Positions 43,994 to 55,400 of a stretch of DNA of 64,000 bases are shown here, piece by piece. The stretch is from Zizania palustris (lineage: Eukaryota; Streptophyta; Magnoliopsida; Poales; Poaceae): the NCBI GenBank assembly GCA_019279435.1, contig JAAALK010000286.1, positions 30,937,712-31,001,711 of the forward strand. Reading direction: 5' to 3'. Positions within the stretch are counted from its first letter, which is position 1. Every line of letters starts with the position of its first letter. The translations under genes and the position numbers were made by a program. The notes under the pieces were generated by a model. It saw only the letters and a program-made list of their open reading frames with translations. It did not search any database and had not been told where the DNA came from.

Positions 43994-46583
43994 CTAGGCC
44001 CCGTGGACTTCGCCCGGAGGCGTCACCAAGTGCGGGCCCCCGAAGGCCACGGGGGCCACGGAGGTTGCCGCCCGAAGGTGGTCGCACCCTGCGGCATGAA
44101 GCATATGCAGCACCCCTTGACCGGCGACGCGACCGGCCATAAGAGCGAAGCCCGTCAGCGCTTCGTCCGCTACCGAAGCTGCAGTCTTCAAGAAGTCGGC
44201 GCGGTCCCCAATCGGGTCCTGATCGCCAAAATCCGGAGTCCGGCACTCGGTCCCTAGTTTCTCAAGGACCTCGGTCAGACTCTGAGTGGCCTCGCCGAGA
44301 TTAGCCACGACGAAGCTTTCAAGATCCCGAGCCCGCTGGCGGAGCTCCTCGTTCTCCTTCGCCTGACGGGCCTCGGCGTCCTTCGAAGCTTGGAGCTCCG
44401 CGCGAAGCCGAGCTGTCTCCGAGGCCAAGGCTTCTTTCGCCTCAGCGGCCGAAGCCTCGGCCCGCCTCCGCTTCTCGACTTCTTCCAGGACCTCGCGGCG
44501 AAGGGCCTCCTTCTCTTCTGCGAGGCGCTCCATCCGCCGGTCAGCAGCAGTCGAAGCTGCCGCGTTCAGTGCGAGGGCCTGCAGGAATTCAAGCAACCTT
44601 TAGTATTAACCAAGGGACAAGTATAGTTCGAAGCTGCAAGGGGCTCCACTCACCCGCATGAGGACTTCGTTCGAGCTAACGAAGAGCTCCGTGGGATCTC
44701 GGTGGCTAAGCTGGGCCACCAAGTCCCCCTCCTCAGCGGAAGCGCAGGCCTCGCGGAAGCCGAGGATCGCCGCCGCCGTCACGCCCCCCCTCGGCTTGAA
44801 GGGGTGAATCACCGCCACGGTGGTCTCCGCGGGCTCCGGCGAGGCAGGGCTCAGGCCCACCACGTCCACCTCTTCTTCGCCTCGAGGGACTTCGCGGTCG
44901 CCGCTGCCTCCGTCGTCGGACGAAGTACTCTCGGACTCCGAGTCGCTGCCGCTGCCGCTGCTGCCGCCGCTGCTACTCGAAGCTTCCGTGGGCTTCGCCT
45001 CGGCAGACTTCGATCCACCCTCGCTTGACGGCTTCGTCTTAGCGGGCCTCGCGTCGTCCTCGTCCTCTGCAGGGAGCCAAGTCAAAACCTGCGTATTGAA
45101 GAGAAGCATGCAAAAGAAAAAGGGTTTACCATCATCAGAGATCTCTTGGAAGGAAGCAGGAGCTAAGTGTGTCCTCCAGCTCCCTCGCTGCGAAGCTGGC
45201 GCATCCACCTCCGCGCCTGAAGTTGGCTCCGCCGGGGCATCCGTGGCCTCCTTGGCAGCAGGAGTGCGCGCGTCGGCCTCCGCCTCCGAAGTCCTCGCCG
45301 CCAGGGGCTTCGCGGCCTTCTTGGGAGTCGGAGTAGTTGCGGGCTTCGCCGCAGCCTCCCCCGAGGCGTCCGCCTCGTCCTCGTCCCCCCTCTTCCTCTT
45401 GGCTCCGACCGACGAGGTAGCCAGGTGGGCGAAGTCCGGCAGAGCGGGGAGCCCTCCGAGGCCAAGCGCGGTCCACACTCTGTTCCAGCGCTCCCAGGAC
45501 CCCACCAGGGCGAGGCGCTGGTTCTGCTCCTCGGGAGTCGGAGTCCCGACGACTCGGTCCGCCGCCGCGATGGCCTCCTCCGGGGTCCTCATGTCGAGGT
45601 CGGCTACACGAAAGGTTGAAGTTAGGAGCAAAGTATTCTAAGTATTAAAAGCAAGAAGAGCGCGAAGACTTACAGAAGCGGTCGAAGGCCAGCTCGCTGA
45701 GTTCACCTCGATCCGAAGCCTGGAAGAGACCCTCCGGCCAAGAGCGCGCGAGGGGGCTTAGCCGAAGGGTGATGAACTCCTCCGCGAGGTCCCTCATGCT
45801 CATCTTCGCCGCCACCCTTCGGAGCAGCGAGATCCTCGATTGAAGGAGGCCTTCGCTGGTCTTCACCACCCCTTCGCGCCGATACAGTATGTGGGCGTTG
45901 GTACTCCGAAGGGGAGAGTTCACGCCGACGGAGGCGTAGAACCACTCTTGATCCCATCTCGAGTACCACTTGTTGTTCACAGCCCTCGCAGGGAAGGCAT
46001 CCTGGAACTCCTTCCGGAGCTGGAAATTGGCGCTGCCGAAGGCCAGCGCCCTCTTGACGCGGTCCGCTCCCTCCCTGGGCTTCGGCTGGCAGTTGGCGTC
46101 GTGAAGGGAAACGAAGACATCCGCGCGGCCCTCGCAGCCTTCGGCCCGCATGGCCCATTCGAAGACGGCTAGCCTCGCCACTGCATTGGGCGAAAGCTGA
46201 GGAAGCTCGAGGTTGTAGGCCTTGAGGACTTCGCTCAGCATCCCCACCGCGGGCAGTCCGAGGCCAGCCTCGAAGAAGGCTTCAAACACCACCACTTCGT
46301 CAGCACGAGGCTTCGGTATGGCCTCTGATTTCTCCGGAACCCTTAGTTGGATTTTCGCTGCAATCTTCCCCTCGCAGGCTCTCCGGACGGACTCCTCCGT
46401 GGAAATCGAAGCCCTCATCTCCAGGGTCTGCTCGAACCTGTCGGAGGGCGTCCGAAGGTCCCTCGGCCCCAGTCGCCTAGCTGCAGGCTTCGCTGCCGCA
46501 GCCGCTGCTGCCGCCGCCTGCACTTGGGCGGAGCCCGAGCTCGAGCCCAAAACCGGGAGCTTCGCCACTGCCTTCTTCGGCAT
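43994..46583 (-). CDS. TatN-2 antisense gene, intact four-exon frame, 793 aa inferred
   Basis: Function unknown. Inferred exons: 46583-45674 (910 nt), 45603-45130 (474), 45066-44654 (413), 44578-43994 (585). The sum is 2382 nt, exactly 794 codons, without a stop inside. Phases are 1, 1, 0. Donors are gtaagt, gtaaac and gtgagt; acceptors are gtgtag, ctgcag and ctgcag. Domains: Ala/Ser-rich start (MPKKAVAKLP); PF04195-like block, about residues 80-290 (FFEAGLGLPAVGMLSEVLK, LPQLSPNAVARLAVFEWAMR, MSMRDLAEEFITLRLSPLAR); a WERWNRVW motif and basic KRKRGDEDE (possible nuclear signal); an acidic/Ser run; a C-terminal coiled coil (EEVEKRRRAEASAAEAKEAL); then a conserved GFALMAGRVAGQGVLHM end. Own TATA box; convergent to the element's sense transcript. 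Confidence 0.8.
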
Positions 46584-46740
46584 TCTGATCAGACTTCGGA
46601 TCGAAGGGCTAAAGGATGGCGAAGGGCTAGAAGCTAGCGAAGGTCGCTCTGCGAGGCTAGGAGGAAGAGGAGAGCGAAGGTGGTAAGGCGGTAAGAAAGA
46701 AGTGAATGAAAGTGTGCCGGAGCCGCACGCGGTAAGTCTC

Positions 46741-46748
46741 TATTTATA
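46741..46748 (-). promoter_or_regulatory. TATA box of TatN-2 antisense gene
   Basis: CCTATAAATAG on the minus strand, 158 bases upstream of the ATG. The stretch 46749-47030 between it and the 3' LTR holds no gene and ends with the polypurine tract cgcgaggggctac. Confidence 0.7.
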
Positions 46749-47030
46749 GGCGCGGTAAGAATTCCAACCGTCATGGGCCGAGCCCACCGCCAGATGGGCC
46801 TCCGGCGAAAGCAAATCAAGCCCAAGCAAGGTAACGGTAACTTTTCTGACCGTTGCGGAGCCGTTCGAGCTCCCCGAGGCCGCTCTGGCACGAGCATTTA
46901 TTACCCCCAGGAATCGAGGTCTTCTTCGGTCCTGGCTCCGGAGGTACGTTTCCTCCGAAGTGTTTTCAGGTCATTTGTCCTAAGGGCGCGTGCACCCCTT
47001 CGTTCCGAAGGCCTACACGCGAGGGGCTAC

Positions 47031-48017
47031 TGTTGGGGGAATATATTTCCCTTAAACAGGGGCCAAATGACGTCAGCCTCCGACAGCCTTCGGCCCAGAA
47101 CCAGGTACTGTCGGAGCCTGTTTTCTCTAAGTGTTGTTTCCAGGTCCCAAGGTGCCTTTCGGGGCCCATAGCTTCGGAGCCCCTAGACCGGGAGGTCCGG
47201 CCCGGAGCCCCCAATTCAGTCCCGGGCGCAGGCCGCCGGAGGCCACCCTCCGAGAGCCAAGCCCGGAGGCCGCCCTCCGGGAGCCAAGTCCGGAGGTCAC
47301 CCTCCGGAGCCAAGTCCGGAGGCCACCCTCCGAGAGCCAAGCCCGGAGGCCGCCCTCCGGGAGCCCAGTTCGGAGGTCACCCTCCGGAGCCAAGTCCGGA
47401 GGCCACCCTCCGAGAGCCAAGCCCGGAGGCCGCCCTCCGGGAGCCCAGTTCGGAGGTCGCCCTCCGGAGCCGAGTCCGGAGGCCATCCTCCGAGAGTCAA
47501 GCCCGGAGGCCACCCTCCGGAGCCCAGCCCGGAGGCCACCCTCCGGAGCCAAGTCCGGAGGCCGCCCTCCGGAGCCAAGTCCATACCGGGGGCCCCCCGC
47601 CCCTGGTATGTCGTTTAGCTGGTCAAAGCCTGGCGCAGCCTGACACGCCAGTAAAGCTGTAAAGTTGTCTAGCACCTTTTGTATTGTAGCTCATTTTCCC
47701 CTCTCTGCCCCTATGAGCCTGAGGCTCATAGGGGGCATCCCAGTCTTTTCCTTTGGCCTGCGTGCCTATATAAGCAGGGCCAAGCCCTTGTAGCGGGGGA
47801 CAACCCCAGGGGGCCATGAGACCCTGTAGTTCTCTTCTCCACACTAAGGCAAACCATGCCCAATCCACCATAAACTGGACGTAGGGCTATTATCCCCTAG
47901 GGGAGGCCCGAACCAGTATAAACCCCTTCTCCCTCTGAGGGAACCCATCGAGGTTCATTATCCACATCATACTCCACCACAGAAAAACCTGCTGGAACTA
48001 ACGCAATTGTTCCAACA
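47031..48017 (+). repeat. TatN-2 3' LTR (987 bp)
   Basis: Mate of 40888-41900, shorter by one 26-bp unit. TATA box TATATAA at 47767-47773. Followed by cctag (48018-48022). Confidence 0.95.
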
Positions 48018-48455
48018 CCTAGATAAAAACGGAGACCCTTCCGACCTCTAGAGCTACTCTTAAGACCACTTCGACCTTCGGAGCTCGAAGCCTTCGGGAC
48101 ATTCTTCTTAGTCCAAGTGCTTCTCTTCTTCGAAGCTCGCAGTTTTTTCTGCTCCTCTTGAAGTTCAGCCCAAGACAGAAGCCTTTCGGAGCTAGCCTCT
48201 GCGGGAACCTCGGCCTGGTACTCCGAGTCAGACCAGTTTACGTACTCGGAGGGCGAAGATGCTTCTTCCTTTCCTCTTCTTTGATATAAGCCAATACTTC
48301 GCGGTGTACTTCGTGAGCTATCTCCCCTTGATCCCCACGAGGAATAGAGAAGCGCAAGCGTCGATAAGGCCTTAAGCTTTTGAGAACATACCACTGCCGA
48401 GGGAGCCCTTCGTTAAGTTCCAACACTTCGAAGTCTAGCTCCGAAGCGCATGGCA
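48018..48455 (-). pseudogene. Tat-3 second antisense ORF / possible fifth exon
   Basis: Counterpart of 7423-7860. Minus strand, after the acceptor tattcttttag: CASELDFEVLELNEGLPRQW, RRLRFSIPRGDQG, VLAYIKEEE, then a frameshift near 48270 and SWAELQEEQKKLRASKKR and a basic Ser-rich end. TatN-2 inserted at its downstream end. Confidence 0.55.
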
Positions 48456-48556
48456 AAACCTAAAAGAATAAACATCCAAACAAGTTCCTCGTTTATAAAC
48501 TTTTCATTCATTAATATAAGGGGCTTTACAAGATTTATTGTACATGCTTAAGCGCC

Positions 48557-48839
48557 CTATAAGACTAGACCTGCGGGTCGGTTGGTGGAGCAGGGGGCGT
48601 CGAAGCTGGTGAAGCTGGAAGCGGAGGCCTTGTTTGAGCTTGCTTTTTGCCGGCGAGCCTCGTCGATCCAAGCTTTGGCTATAGCCTTGTGGTCTATTTT
48701 CCAGATTGACCAGAAAGCTTCCCAGGCAGAAGCTACATCCTGCGAAGGACGCAACAAGCCCTCGTCGGCAAAGCCTGCTGGCGTCGAAACCCCAACCAGA
48801 GCAACTAAAATCCCAAGAGCTTTGAGATGACAGAGGACT
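48557..48839 (-). pseudogene. Tat-3 antisense gene, exon 4 distal part
   Basis: Coding continuation of exon 4 left of Sire-3: GVSTPAGFADEGLLRPSQDV, ASAWEAFWSIWKIDHKAIAK, AWIDEARRQKA, ending at a TAG at 48557-48559. It matches Tat-2 exon 4 (WQAFQASWRAEGRTAIKAWI). With 59571-60180 and one ggact copy removed, exon 4 is 888 nt, a multiple of three. So the frame was unbroken when Sire-3 entered. Confidence 0.75.
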
Positions 48840-50832
48840 TGTTGGACCGGAAACGGCGACCAGAGGGGGGTGAATGGGAGCTTTTAAAATTTCGGGCTAA
48901 AAACAACCTTCTGTTTTTAATTCTGTCTTCCGCGGAATAGACTTCGAACACAACCTTCGAAGGTCTGATTCGGAGGTAATTTACAGCTCCGAACACAGGC
49001 TTCGCAAGGGAGAAAAAGTTTGAAGTCAAGAAGACTTCGCTCCACCCACAATCCTGAAAAATCTACTCTGCTAAGTCAGTGCTGGCTCCGCACACAAGGT
49101 GCTTCGAGCAGGCTTCGCACTTCACCCTTCGCACGAGTGGACTGACCTCTGAGGACTTCGACCAAGTACTTAGCGACAGCAACTGGTGCTGGGCTTTGTA
49201 CACTGAAGGTCTAAACGCACACTAACAGACTTCGCTAGGGGGGTTAGACACGATAAGAAACACGGGCTTCGATCAGGGCTTCGCTAGTAAGCAGCGAGGT
49301 CTAGCCTCCTGTTACACAGAGCGAAAGCACACTGAAGAGCACACTTCACACAAAACACACTTCGCCTAGACAGGCTTCGGTGCACTACAACTAGCGAGGT
49401 ATGCAAACAAGCTCAAGCAGAAAGACAACACAGAAGCAGGGCTTCGCTGCTTGAACAAGGAACACAATAAATGAACTCAGGATGAATACAAAGTGTGGTG
49501 GCTAGTACATGAGCTCAACAGTAAATGCTCAAAGTGTTAAATGTTACCTACCCAGCCCCCATATTTATAGCCACAATTCACCCAAGTGAAATGACTACTT
49601 TACCCCTAGGGTTTACACCAGTTTTGTCTCTACAGAACAGAGGGGTACAAAAGGTAGTCAACTTTATTTGGAGGCTTCTCTGTCAGCTTTGCAGAGGGGA
49701 CATCGTCAGCTTTTTGCAGAGCAGACAATGTCAGCCTTTGTAGTCTTTGACCTTTCTGGAGCCCCCCTTCGCACGCGAGGGGTCCGGTAGCTTCGGTGAG
49801 AATCCTTGAGCCTGATGGCCTTCGCTTCACCGAAGACAGCCTTCGATACAGTGACGGTTTTGAGCCGAAGCCGTCAAAGCCCTTGGGCCTTCGCACCACC
49901 ACCTTCGGAGTGGACCACCACGGCTTCGCAGCTTCTCCCAGCTCAAACTACGTCAGTCCGTGTACCGAATCCATGCATGGCCGAAGTACCACAAGTCAAC
50001 CTCGCTCCGGAGCTAGCCTCGCTCCGAAGCCTGCGTCACTCCGAAGCCCTCCTTCGGAGTACCACCCTTCAAAGTTCCTCCTTCGTCCAAGGCCTCCGCA
50101 CGAAGCATTCCATGAGCACTTCATCGCAGTGTCTCTTCCCGAGCACACTCCTCGACGAGCCTCACCCGGACCATGCCTTCGATGCACCTCGAATTCTGAG
50201 ACCTTCGTCAGGTACCTTCGAGTGTCTCCCTCCGGAGCACACTTCGAACGCCTTGCCTCCGCAGAGGTCTTGAACCACCATACTCTGAAGTCACTCTTTC
50301 CGGAGTACCTTCGAAGTGCCTCGCCTCCGAGGACTTTGTCTCGGAGTACCATCACCCGGAGCCACGCTCAGCACTTACTGCCTTCTCCTGGCGCACCTCG
50401 ACCCGAGGACTGACCTGGACCCCTTCGCATCCACCGTGACAGAGCTCCCCGCTCCACTGGCATCAAGCCTCCCGCTTGACCCACGTTCACCTGCTACGAA
50501 CCGTCCGTCGCCTCCGCAGTCCCCTGCGCACCACAGACAAACAGACAAGTGTATACAGTACTCCGGAGACCTCTCCGGGTTAGCACCCTTCGGCACACAC
50601 TCCGGTGTACCGCCCAAAGTACCGAGACCTTCGGTACAAACCCAGTCATCGTGTACTGTCGGACCCCTCCGACAGGCACACTCCGCTGCAATAGCTGCAG
50701 CAACCAAAGCAACCTCCGAACACCTTCGGAGATCCAACCTCCGAACCCCCTTCGGAGGTACCCCTTCGAAACAGAGGGTAAAAGCATGTCAATCACTCAT
50801 CACAAACACCGAAACCAACCCTTGGTTTCTCA
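48840..50832 (-). repeat. Sire-3 3' LTR (1993 bp)
   Basis: Minus strand TGAGAAACCAAGGGTTGG to GGTCCAACA. The U3 end (50565-50770) is packed with short inverted repeats, for example gtaccgagaccttcggtac and ctccgaacaccttcggag. No supported gene; several long frames here are non-coding. Confidence 0.95.
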
Positions 50833-51945
50833 ATCTCCCCCTTGATGAGTGCATTGACAACCAAATTCAAGTTCAAGAAAATTTAAAGACTTTCAGCACA
50901 CAAGTGACCATAAAAACTCAGAACTGAGCCAAATCATGTCACTTGACAAAAGAATTTTTCTCCCCCTTTTCAAAAGAGTAAAAGCCCCTTCGGCAAATCT
51001 CCCCTTTTTCAAGATAAAAACTCCCCCTGAGATAATTTCCCCTTTTTGCAACAGAGAACTCAAATTTCTCCCCCTTTGGCAATGCAAGCATCAAGGAGCA
51101 TGTAAACGATGCATTGCTTGGAAATGAGCAGAATTGCAAAGACATATAAAGCAAAAATATGTCAACAGTAATACCAATGATCATGGGCTCAACTCAATTT
51201 AACATTCTCTAAAAACATGATGACAGCATGTGATTTTATCATTTTTTGAAATAAAAGCATCACCACTTAGTCAAGGAAACTAGATAAGTAAAAGCAGGGA
51301 CTGCGCAAAGCTAGTCAATTTCTACTCTAGACAGCCAAGTCCAGTTCAAATGGAGCAATGGAAGCAAACTTGATGATCAATGAATTTTGTTGTTCTTTTT
51401 CATAACGCCAGGGGTTATTTGTTTGTCCACCTTATACTGTCCAATCAAGCCAAGCCTAGGCATGAAAGCCATCGGAAGCTTAAGGCGGTGATTTTGGCAT
51501 ACACTACACTATCGCAGTTCAGACCAATGTGCAACGGTAAGCAGTCTAGAATAGAGTAGTGCGACAAACAAACCCACCTGGATCTTTTCACTTGAAGCAT
51601 GCAAAACATGGATTTTGGAATTGTGATTAAGTGTGAGTATCCATGAATATGGAGAACAATTTTTCAAGTTGCACAAATTAGCATCCAGAGAAAAAGTGTC
51701 TTGCTATCAAGCAGATAAAAGATAGCTAAAACAGTCCTGCCTACACAAGCTAGATTCAAGACATAAGCAGTGAGCACGATTTGATTGTGGAAAGAAAACA
51801 TCATGCACATTAATGTTTCAGATGAATAAAAAAGAGCTGAGCTGACACGATTTCATGGATTAGAATTGTGCATATAAGTGCAACAAATGTAAATGCAATT
51901 TCACACATGATGAGCATATGCAATACAATTAAAGACAGCTCCCCC
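50833..51945 (-). promoter_or_regulatory. Sire-3 3' region with several polypurine boxes
   Basis: No env-like or other gene seen. Minus-strand A-A-G-G-G-G-G-A-G-type boxes occur near 50833 (next to the LTR), 50955, 50996, 51019, 51040, 51064 and 51938. Equivalent to the Sire-2 3' region. Confidence 0.8.
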
Positions 51946-52757
51946 TCACAAAATGTCGTACGGGTGACAAATACCAAGTTCCCCACGCAAGTAGGCAAAA
52001 CGAGAAGCATCGAGGGGTTTTGTGAAAATATCGGCTAGCTGGTGTTGGGTATCAACATATTGAAGTTCAATATCACCCTTCTCATTGTGATCTCTGAGAA
52101 AATGATATCGCACATCAATGTGTTTGGTTCTGGAGTACTGAACCGGGTTATTTGCAATACATATAGCACTAGTGTTATCACAGAAAAGTGGAACACTCTT
52201 ATAATCTAACCCGAAATCCCGCAAAGTGGAAGCCATCCACAAAATCTAAGAGCAACAGCTAGCTGCAGCAACATATTCAGCCTCAGCCGTTGATTGTGCA
52301 ACACTAGACTGTTTGCGGGAAGACCAGCAAACCAGTGATGTACCCAGAAAATGACAAGTACCAGAGGTACTCTTTCTATCAATCCTACACCCAGCAAAAT
52401 CCGCATCAGAATAACCTCGAAGACATAAAGATGAAGACGTTGAATACCATATGCCAAATTCGAGGGTATGTTTGAGATGCCTTAGAATGCGTTTTACCGC
52501 TTGGCGGTGCGAAGCTCGTGGTGAAGCCTGAAAACGAGCGCACAGACACACTGCGAAGTGTATGTCCGGCCTCGTAGCAGTCAAGTAGAGGAGGGAGCCC
52601 ATCATGCTTCGGAACTCCTTCTGATCTACGACTTCTTCATCTTCGTCAGGATCCAATGCTACAGATGTAGCCATTGGAGTGGCGAGGGGCTTTGCATCTG
52701 CCATGTCAAACTTCTTGAGCAGGTCCTTGGTGTACTTCGTCTGGTGGACGAAAGTAC
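51946..52757 (-). pseudogene. Sire-3 RNase H
   Basis: Copia RNase H in a frame shifted from RT near 52757. MADAKPLATPMATSVALDPD, SLLYLTATRPDIHFAVCLCA, GYSDADFAGCRIDRKSTSGT, SVAQSTAEAEYVAAASC, a TAG at 52246-52248, then PLFCDNTSAICIANNPV and HQLADIFTKPLD. Catalytic acidic residues of S-D-A-D, A-E-A-E and D-N-T-S are kept. Degrades RNA in the RNA/DNA hybrid during reverse transcription. Confidence 0.9.
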
Positions 52758-54077
52758 CTTTTTGCTTTGCTTGATTTGCAAACCAAGGAAAAATGTAAGC
52801 TCGCCCATCATGGACATTTCAAATTCCCTGCTCATGGCATCTGCAAACTCGGCAACCAAAGCATGAGAAGAGCCACCAAAGATGATATCATCCACATAAA
52901 TCTGAACTAGGAGGAAATCTTTGCCATGCTTGAGAGTAAATAGGGTTTTATCAACAGAGCCCATCAAATACCCCCGCTCAAGCATAAAAGACTTAAGTCT
53001 GTCATACCAAGCCCGAGGGGCCTGCTTTAGTCCATAAAGAGCCTTATGAAGTTTAAGGACTTTATGTGGGTACTTGGGGTTTTCAAAACCAGGGGGTTGT
53101 TTTACATAAACATCTTCACCTATGAAGCCATTAAGAAAAGCACTTTTGACATCCATTTGATAGAGTTTGAATCCCCGGGATGTCGCAAAGGCAAGCAAAA
53201 TCCTAATGGCCTCAAGGCGAGCAACAGGTGCAAAAGTTTCAGTAAAATCAATCCCTTCTAGTTGAGAATAACCCTGAGCTACAAGTCTAGCCTTGTTTCT
53301 AACTATTGTCCCATCCTCCCCTTGTTTGTTTTTGAAAATCCATTTTGTTCCAATGAAATGAACATTTGGTGGAGGATCAACTAAAGTCCAGACTTGGTTT
53401 CTCTCAAAATTTTCAAGTTCCTCATGCATGGCATTTATCCAACTAGAATCAGAAAGTGCATGACAAACATCTAAGGGCTCGAAAGAAGCAACAAAAGCAG
53501 AATTAGTGAAGTGAGCATGAGAACGTGTTACCCTTTGATCAAGCTCACCAATGATCTGCTCGGGAGGGTGCATCCTTTGAACATGATGTGGAGCCTCGCG
53601 GCGGGATGCAGTCTCCCCCTCAACTTGTGCATTGGAGTGGTCCAAGATGACCGATGTCGAGGTAGTCGCTTCGGGACCTTGTGCCGAAGTGGTCGAAGCA
53701 GGGTCGGCTTCGGGGGTCGATGTCGAGGGTAGTAGGGGTTCGTCCTCGAGATATTCGGGATCTTCTTCTTCGAAGATGGTCTGTTCCATGTCGAGTTCAT
53801 TTGCCTGTTCAAGAGCAGAACTAACAGAGGGGGTTGATTCATCAAAAGTCACATCACATGACTCGATGACAGTGTTAGTTTCTAAATTATAAACACGATA
53901 AGAATGACCATGAGTAGTATAACCCAAAAAGATCCCGTCAGAAGAACGCGACTCAAATTTATCCAAATTACCACGTTTTAGGATGAAGCAGCGACAGCCA
54001 AATACTCGAAGATGAGTAACCTTAGGCTGTCTCCCAAAACGTAGCTCATAAGATGTCAAGTTTAAAATTGAGCGCAA
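52758..54077 (-). pseudogene. Sire-3 integrase C-terminus and reverse transcriptase
   Basis: Open frame (from 54077) with the integrase C-terminal part (VTHLRVFGCRCFILKRGNLD, SSDGIFLGYTTHGHSYRVYN), an acidic linker, then RT: NQVWTLVDPPPNVHFIGTKW, ARLVAQGYSQLEGIDFTETF, FKLYQMDVKSAFLNGFI, LYGLKQAPRAWYDRLKSFM and catalytic YVDD at 52887-52898. The frame is lost after KQSKK near 52757. RT itself has no lesion that I can see. Confidence 0.9.
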
Positions 54078-54083
54078 GAATAT

Positions 54084-55400
54084 TCAGTTTGAGATGTAAC
54101 AAGTAGTGTTCATGGCCTCAGCCCAGAATTTTCTAGGAGTCCTATGCTCATCGAGCATCGTCCTAGCCATCTCAACCAAAGTGCGGTTCTTCCTCTCAAC
54201 AACACCGTTTTGCTGAGGGACCCGCGGAGCAGAGAATTGATGTTCTATGCCATGCTCCATGCAAAAGTCAACAAAGAGACTGTTTTTGAACTCAGTGCCA
54301 TTATCACTTCGAATGAATTTCAATGCACCAGGGAGTTTAGTGAAAAGTCTCAAAGCCAAGCTCCGAAAGTGTGAAAACACTTCATCCTTGCTGGCAAGAA
54401 AGAAGAGCCAAGATTAGCGAGAGAAATCGTCGACAATGACTAATACATACCACTTGCCGCCTAAAGAACTAACCCGAGAAGGACCTACAGTGTCCATGTG
54501 GAGAAGTTCTCCGGGTTGTTCAGTCATCATTGTGGTGACTGGCGAATGTGAAGCGGCAATCATTTTTCCATGTCGACAAGGAGGGCAAACTAAATTCTTC
54601 TCAATCTTGAGCTTGGGCAATCCTCGGATCAGACCTAGGGCGCTCAGACGAGCGAGCAACTCAAAGCTCATATGCCCTAGTCTCCTATGCCACTTCCAAA
54701 GCTCAGAAGTAGAATGTGCAACAAGACAATGAGAAGAACCAGATGACTCAGAAAAATCAGCTCCAAAAACTCTCCCAACTCTAAAGATCTTACAGACCAC
54801 AACGCCATCAGAATTGAGTACTTGCGAAGTATCGCGATGGAATCGCACTTCGAAGCCCTCATCAAGCAACTGAGATACAGAAAGAAAATTGCATCCCAGA
54901 TTTTCAACCAAAGCAACATCTTTGAGAGTGAAATTCGAGTTAATTCTTACCACACCTTTACCTTTCACTCTACTCCTTCGATTGTTGCCGAAGGTGATAT
55001 GTTCCCTTTGCTTGGTTGTGGTGAGGCTGGAGAACCATGCTGCATCTCCGGTCATGTGGCGTGAACAATCGGAGTCCATGATCCACGTGCCCTCCAAGCC
55101 TCGGTCTGTCGCCTACACATGATAAGAATATCTCGATCGCTCAGTGCTAGGGTGAGTGAAAATATGACGAGGCATCCAGCACTGAGTGACACGAGTAGTA
55201 GGCATAGTAAAAGCAGACTGTCTACGCACATGATAATCGGAATGATGCAAAGTGCGAGGTCTACCTACATGCTTTGATCGAACAACATGATGAGGTCTCC
55301 TACTCTGACGAGGTACAAAGCTACTCGCCCGGGGTCTACCACCATATGGAACATGGTGAACACCTCGAGGAGCAAAACCTCTCCGAGAAGCACGAGGAGC
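54084..55400 (-). pseudogene. Sire-3 protease and integrase
   Basis: Same frame as RT, with stops near 55117, at 54414-54416 and at 54084-54086. Protease WIMDSDCSRHMTG: the D-S-G triad reads D-S-D (55068-55076), whereas Sire-1 keeps D-S-G. Zinc region ELWKWHRRLGHMSFELLARL and C-P-P-C-R-H-G-K. Integrase core with D in HMDTVGPS, D in FIRSDNGTEF and E in NGVVERKNR. The catalytic set is complete apart from the stops. Confidence 0.9.

Larger units (their letters stand above)
40888..48017 (+). mobile_element. TatN-2: gag-pol-less Tat-related element with intact antisense gene
   Basis: A 7.1-kb element with two nearly identical ~1-kb LTRs, the 19-base primer site, polypurine tract and perfect cctag target duplications (40883-40887 and 48018-48022). 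The internal 5.1 kb has no gag, protease, RT, RNase H or integrase motif. It carries a hairpin array and a four-exon antisense gene with a fully open inferred frame. By eye the LTR mates differ by one 26-bp unit and a handful of substitutions, so it is probably the youngest insertion here. It must be moved by another element. Confidence 0.95.

Noticed and set aside
44820..45641. 273-codon plus-strand ORF
   Set aside because: Shadow of exons 2 and 3 of the TatN-2 antisense gene in GC-rich, Ala/Ser-rich sequence; it crosses the inferred introns and has no recognised motif.
46853..47675. ORFs of 269, 182 and 170 codons
   Set aside because: Same LTR tandem array in the 3' LTR; not coding.
49796..50413. 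205-codon ORF in the Sire-3 LTR (also 227 codons at 58534-59217)
   Set aside because: Lies in LTR U3, differs in length between mates, no motif; long by composition.
50833..51945. Env-like gene in the Sire-3 3' region
   Set aside because: No frame of useful length and no transmembrane pattern; only polypurine boxes.
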